Assembly (NCBI RefSeq): GCF_001428825.1
Contig: NZ_LMIT01000009.1
Span: 321,058 to 385,057, forward strand
Direction: 5' to 3'
Length of the DNA stretch: 64,000 bases
From: Nocardioides sp. Root240
GTDB taxonomy: Bacteria; Actinomycetota; Actinomycetes; Propionibacteriales; Nocardioidaceae
Shown: positions 33,226 to 40,167 of the stretch, piece by piece
How positions within the stretch are numbered: the stretch's first letter is position 1
Layout of the letters: every line of letters begins with the position of its first letter
Notes under the pieces: generated by a model
Databases searched by the model: none
The model's input: the letters and a program-made list of their open reading frames with translations, nothing else
What the model was told of the DNA's origin: nothing
Translations under genes and position numbers: made by a program

Positions 33226-36187
33226 CCTGTTCGACGAGGACGCCGAGCGTCCCGCCCCCGAGCGTCCCGGACGGCGCGCCCGCGCGCTCGTCATCACCGG
33301 CGTCGTCCTCGTCGTCGGCTTCTTCCTGCTGACCGCGTTCGCGTCGATCTACACCGACCGGCTCTGGTACAAGGAGGTCGGCTACGGCGAGGTGTTCACC
33401 ACCATGCTGTGGACCCGGATCGGGCTGTTCGTCGCCTTCGGCGCGCTGATGGCCGGCGCGGTCGCGGTCAACATGCACCTCGCCTTCCGCTTCCGCCCGC
33501 TGTTCCGCATGGCCCCCGGCGACGCGAGCGTCGAGCGCTACCGCGACGCGGTCACCCCGATCCGCGGCTGGCTGCTCGCCGGCGTCGCGGTCGTCGTCGG
33601 CATCTTCGCTGGTACGTCGGCCGTCGGCCAGTGGCGCACCTTCCAGCTCTGGCTCAACGCCCAGAGCTTCGGCAAGCAGGACGCCTACTTCGGCAAGGAC
33701 ATCAGCTTCTACGTCTTCCGCCTGCCGTGGTGGAACTTCGTGGTCGACTTCGTGATGGCTGCCACCGTGGTGGCCCTGATCGGCACCGCCGTCGTCCACT
33801 ACCTGTACGGCGGCATCCGGCTCCAGCAGGCGCACGACCGCCTCTCCGGAGCAGCCCAGGTCCAGCTCTCGGTGCTGCTCGGCATCTTCGTGCTGGCCAA
33901 GTCGGTCGACTACTACCTCGACCGCTACGACCTGGTCGCCGACGACCACCGGCTCTTCACCGGCATGAACTACACCGCCGAGAACGCGCTGCTCCCCGCG
34001 CGCAACATCCTCGTCGGCGTCGCGCTGATCTGCGCGGTCCTCTTCTTCCTCAACGTCTGGCGCCGGACCTGGCAGCTGCCCTCGGTCGGTCTCGCACTGC
34101 TCGCCCTGTCGGCGGTCCTGCTCGGCATGATCTGGCCGGCCATCGTGCAGAACGTCCAGGTCGACCCGTCCGAGGCCGACAAGGAGAACCCGTACCTGCA
34201 GAAGAACATCGACGCCACGCGGGAGGCCTACGGCCTCAGCGACGTCGAGACGGCGCCGTACTCGGGCGACTCGGCCACCGATGCAGCGCAGGCGCAGGCC
34301 GTCCTGCGCCAGCTCGCGAACGCGCCGGTCGTCGACCCGCTGCAGGTGCGCGACACCTTCCAGCAGCGGCAGCAGGTGCGGTCCTACTACAGCGTGCCGA
34401 AGGTGCTCGACGTCGACCGATACGCAATCGGCGGCAAGGACGTGCCGCTCGTGCTCGGCGCGCGCGAGCTCGACCAGTCCGGCATCCCGACGGGCGACCA
34501 GAACTGGTCCAACCTGCACACCGTCTACACCCACGGCGAGGGCCTGATCGCGGCGTACGCCAACCAGATCGCGGACGACGAGCAGAACGGCCGCATCAAG
34601 TGGGCCGAGGGGATCGGCAGCGGCACCAACGGCCGCACCGACCTCAGCACGGCGGAGAAGTTCGAGACGCGCATCTACTTCGGTGAACTCAGCCCGAGCT
34701 ACTCCATCGTCGGCAAGTCGAGCAAGGACGCCAACAACGTCGAGCTGGGTCTCGCCAACGTCGGCAGCCAGGGCCAGGACGAGCGCACGACGTACGACGG
34801 CAAGGGTGGTGTGCCGATCGGCGGCACCTTCAACCAGCTGATGTACGCGATCAAGTTCGGCGAGCCGAACTTCCTGCTCTCGGGTCGGGTCAACGACAAC
34901 TCGAAGGTCCTCTACAACCGCGAGCCCATCGAGCGGGTCGAGAAGGTCGCACCGTGGCTGACGGTCGACAGCGACCCCTATCCCTCGGTCGTCGACGGCA
35001 AGATCGTGTGGATCCTCGACGGCTACACCACGACGGACCGCTACCCGAACGCGCAGCGCGACTCGTTCGAGTCGATGACCGACGACTCCCTCCAGCAGGA
35101 GACGCTCGGCATCCAGACGATCCCCACCGACGAGATCAACTACATGCGCTCGGCGGTCAAGGCGACGGTCGACGCCTACGACGGCACGGTGACCCTCTAC
35201 GAGTGGGACGAGAGCGACCCGATCCTCAAGACGTGGATGAAGGTCTTCCCCGACTCGGTCCAGCCGAAGTCGGAGATCAGCGAGGACCTGCTCGAGCACA
35301 TCCGCTACCCCGAGGACCTGTTCAAGGTCCAGCGCTACCAGCTCGCGCGCTACCACGTGACGAACGCGGGCGACTTCTACTCCGGCAACAACCGGTGGGA
35401 GGTGCCCGAGGACCCGAACTCCGCGCGCCAAGTGTTCCAGCCGCCGTACCGGCTCTTCGCCACTGGTGAGGGCGAGAGCGTCGACAGCGACTGGTCGCTG
35501 ACGTCGGTGTTCGTGCCCTACCGCAAGGGCTCCCTCGCGTCGTACCTCCAGGTGAACTCGGACGCGACGACGTCGAGCTTCGGCAAGCTCCGGCTGCTCG
35601 AGATGAGCGACCAGAACGCGCAGGGCCCGGGTCAGGTGGTCAACGAGATGAAGCAGGAGGACTCCGTCCGCGACACCCTGCTCGACCTCAACGCGCAGCA
35701 GGACACCCCGCCGCGTTACGGCAACCTGCTGACCCTGCCGGTGGCCGGCGGCCTCGTCTACATCGAGCCGATCTACGTCGTGCGCACCACCGGTGCGGGC
35801 AGCTTCCCGATCCTGCAGTACGTCATCGTCAAGTACGGCGACAAGGTCGGCATCGGCACCAACCTGGCCAAGGCACTGGCCGACGCCCTCGACGTGACGA
35901 TCGACGACGGCGACTCCACGCCGCCCGGTCCGGGCCAGGGCGACGGCGACCCGGAACCGTCCGGCACGCTGGACCAGCAGATCGCCGAGGCACTGCGCAC
36001 CGCGGACGCGGCCTTCAAGGAGGCCGAGGGCTTCCAGAAGGACGGCGACACCGTGAACTGGGCCAAGAAGCTCGACGAGGCGCAGGCCGCCATCGAGGAT
36101 GCGGTCAAGCTCGCGGACAAGCGCGACAAGGCTGCGGCCGAGGACAAGACCGCGACCGACAAGAACGCGACCGACAAGAAGCAGTAG
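33218..36187 (+). CDS. UPF0182 family large membrane protein
   Basis: A 989-residue protein of the UPF0182 (Rv3193c) family. It has about seven transmembrane segments in the first 330 residues (for example ALVITGVVLVVGFFLLTAFA and GLFVAFGALMAGAVAVNMHLAF). A large extracytoplasmic part follows (KEVGYGEVFTTMLWTRIG between spans; VLDVDRY, YTHGEG, RIYFGELSPSYSIVG). The C-terminal 80 residues are acidic and lysine-rich (DKTATDKNATDKKQ). The function is unknown. It begins inside the PPA1309 gene. Confidence 0.93.
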   Translation: MSDLFDEDAERPAPERPGRRARALVITGVVLVVGFFLLTAFASIYTDRLWYKEVGYGEVFTTMLWTRIGLFVAFGALMAGAVAVNMHLAFRFRPLFRMAPGDASVERYRDAVTPIRGWLLAGVAVVVGIFAGTSAVGQWRTFQLWLNAQSFGKQDAYFGKDISFYVFRLPWWNFVVDFVMAATVVALIGTAVVHYLYGGIRLQQAHDRLSGAAQVQLSVLLGIFVLAKSVDYYLDRYDLVADDHRLFTGMNYTAENALLPARNILVGVALICAVLFFLNVWRRTWQLPSVGLALLALSAVLLGMIWPAIVQNVQVDPSEADKENPYLQKNIDATREAYGLSDVETAPYSGDSATDAAQAQAVLRQLANAPVVDPLQVRDTFQQRQQVRSYYSVPKVLDVDRYAIGGKDVPLVLGARELDQSGIPTGDQNWSNLHTVYTHGEGLIAAYANQIADDEQNGRIKWAEGIGSGTNGRTDLSTAEKFETRIYFGELSPSYSIVGKSSKDANNVELGLANVGSQGQDERTTYDGKGGVPIGGTFNQLMYAIKFGEPNFLLSGRVNDNSKVLYNREPIERVEKVAPWLTVDSDPYPSVVDGKIVWILDGYTTTDRYPNAQRDSFESMTDDSLQQETLGIQTIPTDEINYMRSAVKATVDAYDGTVTLYEWDESDPILKTWMKVFPDSVQPKSEISEDLLEHIRYPEDLFKVQRYQLARYHVTNAGDFYSGNNRWEVPEDPNSARQVFQPPYRLFATGEGESVDSDWSLTSVFVPYRKGSLASYLQVNSDATTSSFGKLRLLEMSDQNAQGPGQVVNEMKQEDSVRDTLLDLNAQQDTPPRYGNLLTLPVAGGLVYIEPIYVVRTTGAGSFPILQYVIVKYGDKVGIGTNLAKALADALDVTIDDGDSTPPGPGQGDGDPEPSGTLDQQIAEALRTADAAFKEAEGFQKDGDTVNWAKKLDEAQAAIEDAVKLADKRDKAAAEDKTATDKNATDKKQ

Positions 36188-36205
36188 TCCGAGCAGGAGG
36201 CCCGC

Positions 36206-36808
36206 GTGCTCCTCACCCTCGACCTCGTGGGGATCTTCGTCTTCGCGATCTCCGGTGGGCTGGTCGCCGTGCGCAACCAGCTCGACATCGTCGGCGTGAC
36301 CGTGCTGGCGATGGCCACCGGGCTGGGCGGCGGCGTGATCCGCGACGTGGTCATCGGTGCGGTGCCGCCGCCGGCGGTGAAGGACTGGTGGTACCTGCTG
36401 GTGCCCGTCCTCGGGGGCCTGGTCACCTTCTACTGGCACCCGGCGGTCGGTCGCCTGGAGCGCGTGATCAACGTCTTCGACGCCTTCGGGCTGGGACTGT
36501 TCTGCGTGGCGGGCGCGTTGAAGGCCCACGAGTACGGGCTGGGGCCGGTGCCGGGCGCGGCCCTCGGCATGGTCACCGGCGTGGGCGGTGGCATCATCCG
36601 CGACCTGCTCGTCGGCCGGGTCCCGGTGATCTTCCGCAAGGGCGAGCTCTACGCGATCCCGGCCCTGGCAGGTGCGGCCGTCGCGTCCACCGGCGCCGAG
36701 CTCGACGTGGCCGCGCAGGTGATCGTTGGTCCCGCGGCAGCGGTGACGATCGTGTGGCGGTTGCTCGCGCTGCAGCGCGGCTGGACCGCACCCGTGCCCC
36801 GGGCCTGA
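36206..36808 (+). CDS. trimeric intracellular cation (TRIC) channel family protein (UPF0126)
   Basis: A 200-residue membrane protein with two homologous halves, each with the glycine signature of bacterial TRIC channels: ATGLGGGVIRDVVIG (about 37) and VTGVGGGIIRDLLVG (about 122). Six to seven membrane helices are apparent. Bacterial TRIC proteins conduct potassium or sodium. The GTG at 36206 is preceded by GAGCAGGAGG. It sits 18 bp behind the UPF0182 gene and is probably in its operon. Confidence 0.9.
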   Translation: MLLTLDLVGIFVFAISGGLVAVRNQLDIVGVTVLAMATGLGGGVIRDVVIGAVPPPAVKDWWYLLVPVLGGLVTFYWHPAVGRLERVINVFDAFGLGLFCVAGALKAHEYGLGPVPGAALGMVTGVGGGIIRDLLVGRVPVIFRKGELYAIPALAGAAVASTGAELDVAAQVIVGPAAAVTIVWRLLALQRGWTAPVPRA

Positions 36809-36900
36809 GGCCGGGGGACCCGGAGGATCGTGCGTTCTTTCGCGGGTGCACCCCCGGATTTGGTGCGGATGGGGCGATGCCGTAACGTTGGGTTCAGCGA

Positions 36901-36974
36901 CGCGGGGTGGAGCAGCTCGGTAGCTCGCTGGGCTCATAACCCAGAGGTCGCAGGTTCAAATCCTGCCCCCGCTA
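36901..36974 (+). tRNA. initiator tRNA-fMet (anticodon CAT)
   Basis: A full cloverleaf can be drawn: acceptor cgcgggg / ccccgct, D-arm gagc/gctc, anticodon stem ctggg/cccag with loop ctcataa, T-arm gcagg/cctgc with loop ttcaaat. The three consecutive G-C pairs in the anticodon stem and the unpaired first base (C1 opposite U72) are hallmarks of the initiator. CCA is not encoded (CAA follows the discriminator). Its 3' end is the likely integration site of the element downstream. Confidence 0.95.
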
Positions 36975-36975
36975 C
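36933..36975. other. probable attL site in the tRNA 3' half
   Basis: Excisionase and integrase genes begin 175 bp after this tRNA and face away from it, the normal layout for elements integrated at tRNA 3' ends. The exact core cannot be delimited because no second copy of the 3' half is found in the window. Confidence 0.5.
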
Positions 36976-36979
36976 AAAA

Positions 36980-37013
36980 TTCAGGCTCGGAATCTACGGA
37001 TTCCGAGCCTGAA
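36980..37013 (+). terminator. terminator behind the initiator tRNA
   Basis: ttcaggctcggaatc (36980-36994) and gattccgagcctgaa (36999-37013) form a perfect 15-bp stem with a tacg loop, then agcattt. It would end the tRNA transcript and insulate the integration module. Confidence 0.8.
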
Positions 37014-37149
37014 AGCATTTGAGACTTGATCCAGTGTCCAGAAACTGTCCACAAACCCTGTCCGAATACGGGCGGAAGGACAGATCGCGATCTCGGCATC
37101 CGAGCCATCCGGATGACTGCCGATCGGTTCGGACTCGTCTGCGCACCTG

Positions 37150-37404
37150 ATGGGTATGAAGACCACCAGTGCACCAGAAACAGCAACTACGACTCCGGGC
37201 GGCCTGGAGCCCCTGATGAGCCTCGAGGAACTCTCCGAGTACCTCCACGTCCCGATCAAGACCCTGTACGACTGGCGACTGACCGGCAAGGGGCCCTGTG
37301 CGGTCCGCGTCGGCCGCCAGTTGCGGTTCTTCGTCGGCGACGTCCACGACTGGCTGGCCAGCCAGCGCGAACAGCAACCGGGCATCACGTCAAGCGGGGC
37401 GTGA
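37150..37404 (+). CDS. xis: excisionase / helix-turn-helix DNA-binding protein
   Basis: An 84-residue winged-helix (HTH_17, MerR-like) protein: LMSLEELSEYLHVPIKTLYDWRLTGKGP then AVRVGRQLRFFVGDVHDWLASQ, the standard excisionase/AlpA-type pattern. It lies six bases upstream of the integrase on the same strand, so it likely directs excision and may control the integrase. The start could be 37150 or ATG 37156. The first 20 residues are low-complexity Thr/Pro. Confidence 0.87.
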   Translation: MGMKTTSAPETATTTPGGLEPLMSLEELSEYLHVPIKTLYDWRLTGKGPCAVRVGRQLRFFVGDVHDWLASQREQQPGITSSGA

Positions 37405-37410
37405 TCCGCC

Positions 37411-38601
37411 GTGGCTAGGCCGCGGACCCCGATCGGCACCTTCGGGGAGATCTCCTTCGCCCCCACAACGGGCGGCGGGTTCCGTGCCCGCACCCGCTAT
37501 CGAGACGACGACGGGAAGGTCCGGCGGGTGTCGGCCACGGGAGCATCCCGATCCGAGGCCGTACGCAACCTCAAGAAGGCGGTAGCCCAACGGCCCACCT
37601 ACCGATCCGCGGGCGAGCTGAGCGGCGACAGTTCCTTCACGCGCCTGGTAAAGGTATGGCTCAGCGACCTGGACGCCGAAGCGAGACTGGCTCCCAGCAC
37701 GCGCGCGTTGTACGAGCGCAACATGCGTCAACTGGTTCTGCCCGCGTTCGCGGATTACACCCTGCGCGAGATCACGGTGAGCAAGGTGGATCGCTACATC
37801 AAGACGCTGGCCACGGCACAGAGTCACAGCATGGCGAAGCAGGCCAGAACGGTGCTGAGTCTGGCCTTCGGGCTCGCGGTCCGCTACGACGCACTGTCCA
37901 AGAACCCAGTGCGGGACATCGCGCAGATGCGCAAGCCACCCACTCAGGCGATGGCACTCACCCTGGCCCAGGTGGAACAGATCCGCATTGCGGCACGCAG
38001 TTGGCGACGCGGCCCGGGATTCGCGGGGCCCCCGCCCGATGGCCAGCTGGAGCAGATCATCGAGGTCATGCTCGGCACATCGGCTCGGATCGGTGAGGTG
38101 CTCGCGATCCGCAAGTGCGACGTCGACGTCACCGTGTCGCCCGCAACGGTCCGGATCAGCGGAACGATCGTCTCGCCCTCAGGTGGGCCCACACACCGGC
38201 AGCCGCACCCCAAGACCAAGACGTCCTCACGTACCGTCGCAGTCCCGTCGTTCACCGCCGCGGTCCTGCGGAGACGACTGGAAGGTCTCGCGCCCGAGGA
38301 GCCCGAGCACCTGATCTTCTTCAGCCGTACCGGGACACCGTTGACGACCAACAATGTCCGCCGGCGCCTCCGTGCGGTCATGGACGACGCCGGAATCGAG
38401 GGCGTGACCCCACATTCCTTCCGACGCACCGTCGCGACTGTTGTCGACCGTGCCGGCGGCGCAGACCTTGCGGCTGAACTCCTCGGTCACACCTCTTCGG
38501 ACATCACCAAAGCGCACTACATCGAACCTAGCGAGAAGGTGAATCCGGTGACTGCCGACATCCTTGAAGCCCTCGCGCCCCGCGATGGGGCAGAAGGATG
38601 A
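37411..38601 (+). CDS. int: tyrosine site-specific integrase
   Basis: A 396-residue phage/ICE-type tyrosine recombinase. It has an N-terminal arm-binding region (GFRARTRYRDDDGKVRRVS), a SAM-like core-binding domain (about 75-165) and a catalytic domain with R226 (LGTSARIGEVL), K near 270, H335 and R338 (HSFRR), H360 (LLGH) and nucleophile Y370 (AHYIEP). All catalytic residues are present, so it should be active. The GTG start lies right after the excisionase. It should recombine the tRNA-fMet attachment site. Confidence 0.95.
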   Translation: MARPRTPIGTFGEISFAPTTGGGFRARTRYRDDDGKVRRVSATGASRSEAVRNLKKAVAQRPTYRSAGELSGDSSFTRLVKVWLSDLDAEARLAPSTRALYERNMRQLVLPAFADYTLREITVSKVDRYIKTLATAQSHSMAKQARTVLSLAFGLAVRYDALSKNPVRDIAQMRKPPTQAMALTLAQVEQIRIAARSWRRGPGFAGPPPDGQLEQIIEVMLGTSARIGEVLAIRKCDVDVTVSPATVRISGTIVSPSGGPTHRQPHPKTKTSSRTVAVPSFTAAVLRRRLEGLAPEEPEHLIFFSRTGTPLTTNNVRRRLRAVMDDAGIEGVTPHSFRRTVATVVDRAGGADLAAELLGHTSSDITKAHYIEPSEKVNPVTADILEALAPRDGAEG

Positions 38602-39085
38602 GGCCGGAGCCTGGCACCCTCCGTGGCGTCGCAGTGTTGCTCGGATCCGATGACATCTCACCGCCCACCTGGAGTGCGCGCTGGAGTTCGCGCTAGGGGG
38701 ATCAGGCCCGTCACGCCGTCCGGTCCGCCATGGTGCTGCACTCGACCCCTGCTGGTTGTTGCCGATCACCTCGGGTTGCCTTGGAGTACTGCGGGTGCCG
38801 AGAGTTGGCACTTGACAGGCAGCCGAGCGCGAGCGCACGGTGGAGGCGTGTCTTCTCGGACCCGTGCCTCTGCCGCCATCGTGCCCCTGCCGGTTCGCGG
38901 CGTGGCACTCTCCGGTGCCGGACACTGTCCGGCACCGTGACCACGCCTGAATCTCCGGCTGTGCACCGGGCGCACAGCCTGCAACGCAGCAGTAGATCCA
39001 CGGTGCCGCGTCGGGCGCGGCACCGCCGAGGTCGGGTTGGCACTCGGCTGGCGGAGTCAGCGCAGTCGCTTGATAAGGTTGCCTT
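38602..39085. other. 484-bp intergenic region in the element
   Basis: No convincing gene: the open frames on both strands are arginine/serine-rich and lack any Shine-Dalgarno sequence or known domain. It contains the perfect 25-bp palindrome at 38913-38937 and ends with the inverted repeat over the start of the antitoxin gene. Confidence 0.6.
38913..38937. repeat. perfect 25-bp palindrome
   Basis: cggtgccggaca (38913-38924), one central base, then tgtccggcaccg (38926-38937). No T-run follows. It may be a protein-binding site (recombination, replication or partition) or a terminator for the integrase transcript. Confidence 0.7.
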
Positions 39086-39087
39086 AT
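39073..39087. promoter_or_regulatory. inverted repeat covering the RBS and start codon of the antitoxin gene
   Basis: ataagg (39073-39078), ttg, ccttat (39082-39087). The left arm holds the AAGG Shine-Dalgarno and the right arm runs into the ATG at 39086. As DNA it is a 15-bp operator for the HTH of the encoded protein. As RNA it would hide the ribosome site. Confidence 0.6.
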
Positions 39088-39556
39088 GACACTGCTGGGC
39101 GAGTACCTTGGAGCGCAACGTGACGAGGACGTCGCCCGCCTGCGCCGCGTCCTCGCGCTTCGCGCGCTCGCTACGGGAATGTCGCAACGGCAGATCGCCG
39201 AGGCCCTCGGCATCACTCAGCCGGCCGTCAGCCAGCAGCTCAAGTTCGCGCGCCATCTGGGCGAGGTCCACCCGGAGGTCCTGCTCGACGCGGGGGCACC
39301 GATCCTTCGTTCCCTCGCGGAGGAGCACGGGTATTCGCGGTTGGCGGTCTTCGGTTCGGTCGCCCGACGGCAGGCCCGCGAGGACTCTGACATCGACCTG
39401 ATCGTGGAGGCGCCTGCAAAAGTCTCCTCGTTCGACTTCATCCGGTTCCGGCAGCTCCTGGAGAAGGTGCTGGGGCGTGAGATCGACCTGGTCGAGTACG
39501 GCGGTCTGAAGTCCGGTCTCGACGACGACATCCGTCGCGAGGCGGTGCTGCTGTGA
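39086..39556 (+). CDS. mntA: HTH-MNT nucleotidyltransferase antitoxin (MntA-like)
   Basis: A 156-residue fusion. Residues 20-58 form a sigma-70/Xre-like helix-turn-helix (LATGMSQRQIAEALGITQPAVSQQLKFAR). Residues 70-156 form a minimal nucleotidyltransferase with AVFGSVARRQAREDSDIDLIVE, giving the GS (90-91) and D102/D104 catalytic residues. MntA enzymes AMPylate the partner HepT to silence it; the added DNA-binding domain suggests autoregulation. It overlaps hepT by one base (TGATG). An inverted repeat lies over its own start. Confidence 0.88.
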   Translation: MTLLGEYLGAQRDEDVARLRRVLALRALATGMSQRQIAEALGITQPAVSQQLKFARHLGEVHPEVLLDAGAPILRSLAEEHGYSRLAVFGSVARRQAREDSDIDLIVEAPAKVSSFDFIRFRQLLEKVLGREIDLVEYGGLKSGLDDDIRREAVLL

Positions 39557-39945
39557 TGGACCGCAAGGCCGCCAAGGAACTCGCCCACATCGAAGCGTGG
39601 TTCGAGCGGGTCGTCGAGATTGTCGAGCGTGGCCGGGACGCCTACCTGGCCGATGCGCTCCTGCAGGAGGCCGGCGACTCGCTGATGATGAAGCTCGGCG
39701 AGGCCGCCAACCGCTTGTCGAAGCTGGGCGTCCTGGCGCCCGCCGGCGTGGAATGGGCGATCGCGGTGGCGAACCGGAACTTCATCATTCACCAGTACGA
39801 CGAGATCAATCGGTCGATCACTTGGCAGACCTTGGCTGTTGACCTCCGCGAGTGGCGCGAGTCGTTGGCGCCACTGTTCGCGGACGCATGCCGGTCTCTG
39901 GCGGTCAAGGCTGACGGCTCTGAAGAGCCGCTGCAGCGCAACTGA
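39556..39945 (+). CDS. hepT: HEPN-domain toxin HepT
   Basis: A 129-residue all-helical HEPN RNase. The active motif Rx4HxY is intact in VANRNFIIHQYDEI as R74, H79 and Y81. In characterised pairs the Tyr is the AMPylation target of MntA and the R/H pair cleaves RNA. The upstream helix LLQEAGDSLMMKLGEAANRLSK is typical. The ATG at 39556 overlaps the mntA stop; GTG at 39553 is an alternative. As part of the integrated element it likely stabilises maintenance or provides phage defence. Confidence 0.9.
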   Translation: MDRKAAKELAHIEAWFERVVEIVERGRDAYLADALLQEAGDSLMMKLGEAANRLSKLGVLAPAGVEWAIAVANRNFIIHQYDEINRSITWQTLAVDLREWRESLAPLFADACRSLAVKADGSEEPLQRN

Positions 39946-39950
39946 CGCGC

Positions 39951-40167
39951 CATCCCTCCTCGCCCTCCTCACTCCTCCCCGGCTGCCCTCGCCGCTCCCG
40001 CTCCCGCCTCCACGTCACCCCACTCCACATCCCTGTCCCTGCCCCGGCACCCCAACCCTTTCTCGATCCCACACGTATTGCACCTCGAGGTGTACAGCCC
40101 CATGTCCACTTCAGGTTGGCCTGTGGATGAAGGTGCGTACCTGAGGGTCTGTGGAACGGAAACGGCC
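39951..40167. other. pyrimidine-rich region with palindromes; candidate oriT
   Basis: Positions 39951-40070 are 95 pyrimidines out of 120 by my count. A 12-bp palindrome cacctcgaggtg lies at 40081-40092. A 6-bp inverted repeat tcaggt/acctga lies at 40111-40116 and 40139-40144. The relaxase starts right after. MobF oriT sites are usually next to the relaxase gene and carry inverted repeats, so this is the best oriT candidate, but no nic sequence can be identified. Confidence 0.4.

Noticed and set aside
33080-36937. Minus-strand frame of 1285 codons opposite the UPF0182 gene
   Set aside because: Shadow of a conserved gene; it also runs across the TRIC gene and the tRNA, which excludes it as a real gene.
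38623-38940. Possible small protein in the gap after the integrase
   Set aside because: There is no Shine-Dalgarno, the sequence is Arg/Pro/Ser-rich without conserved features, and the 25-bp palindrome lies within it.
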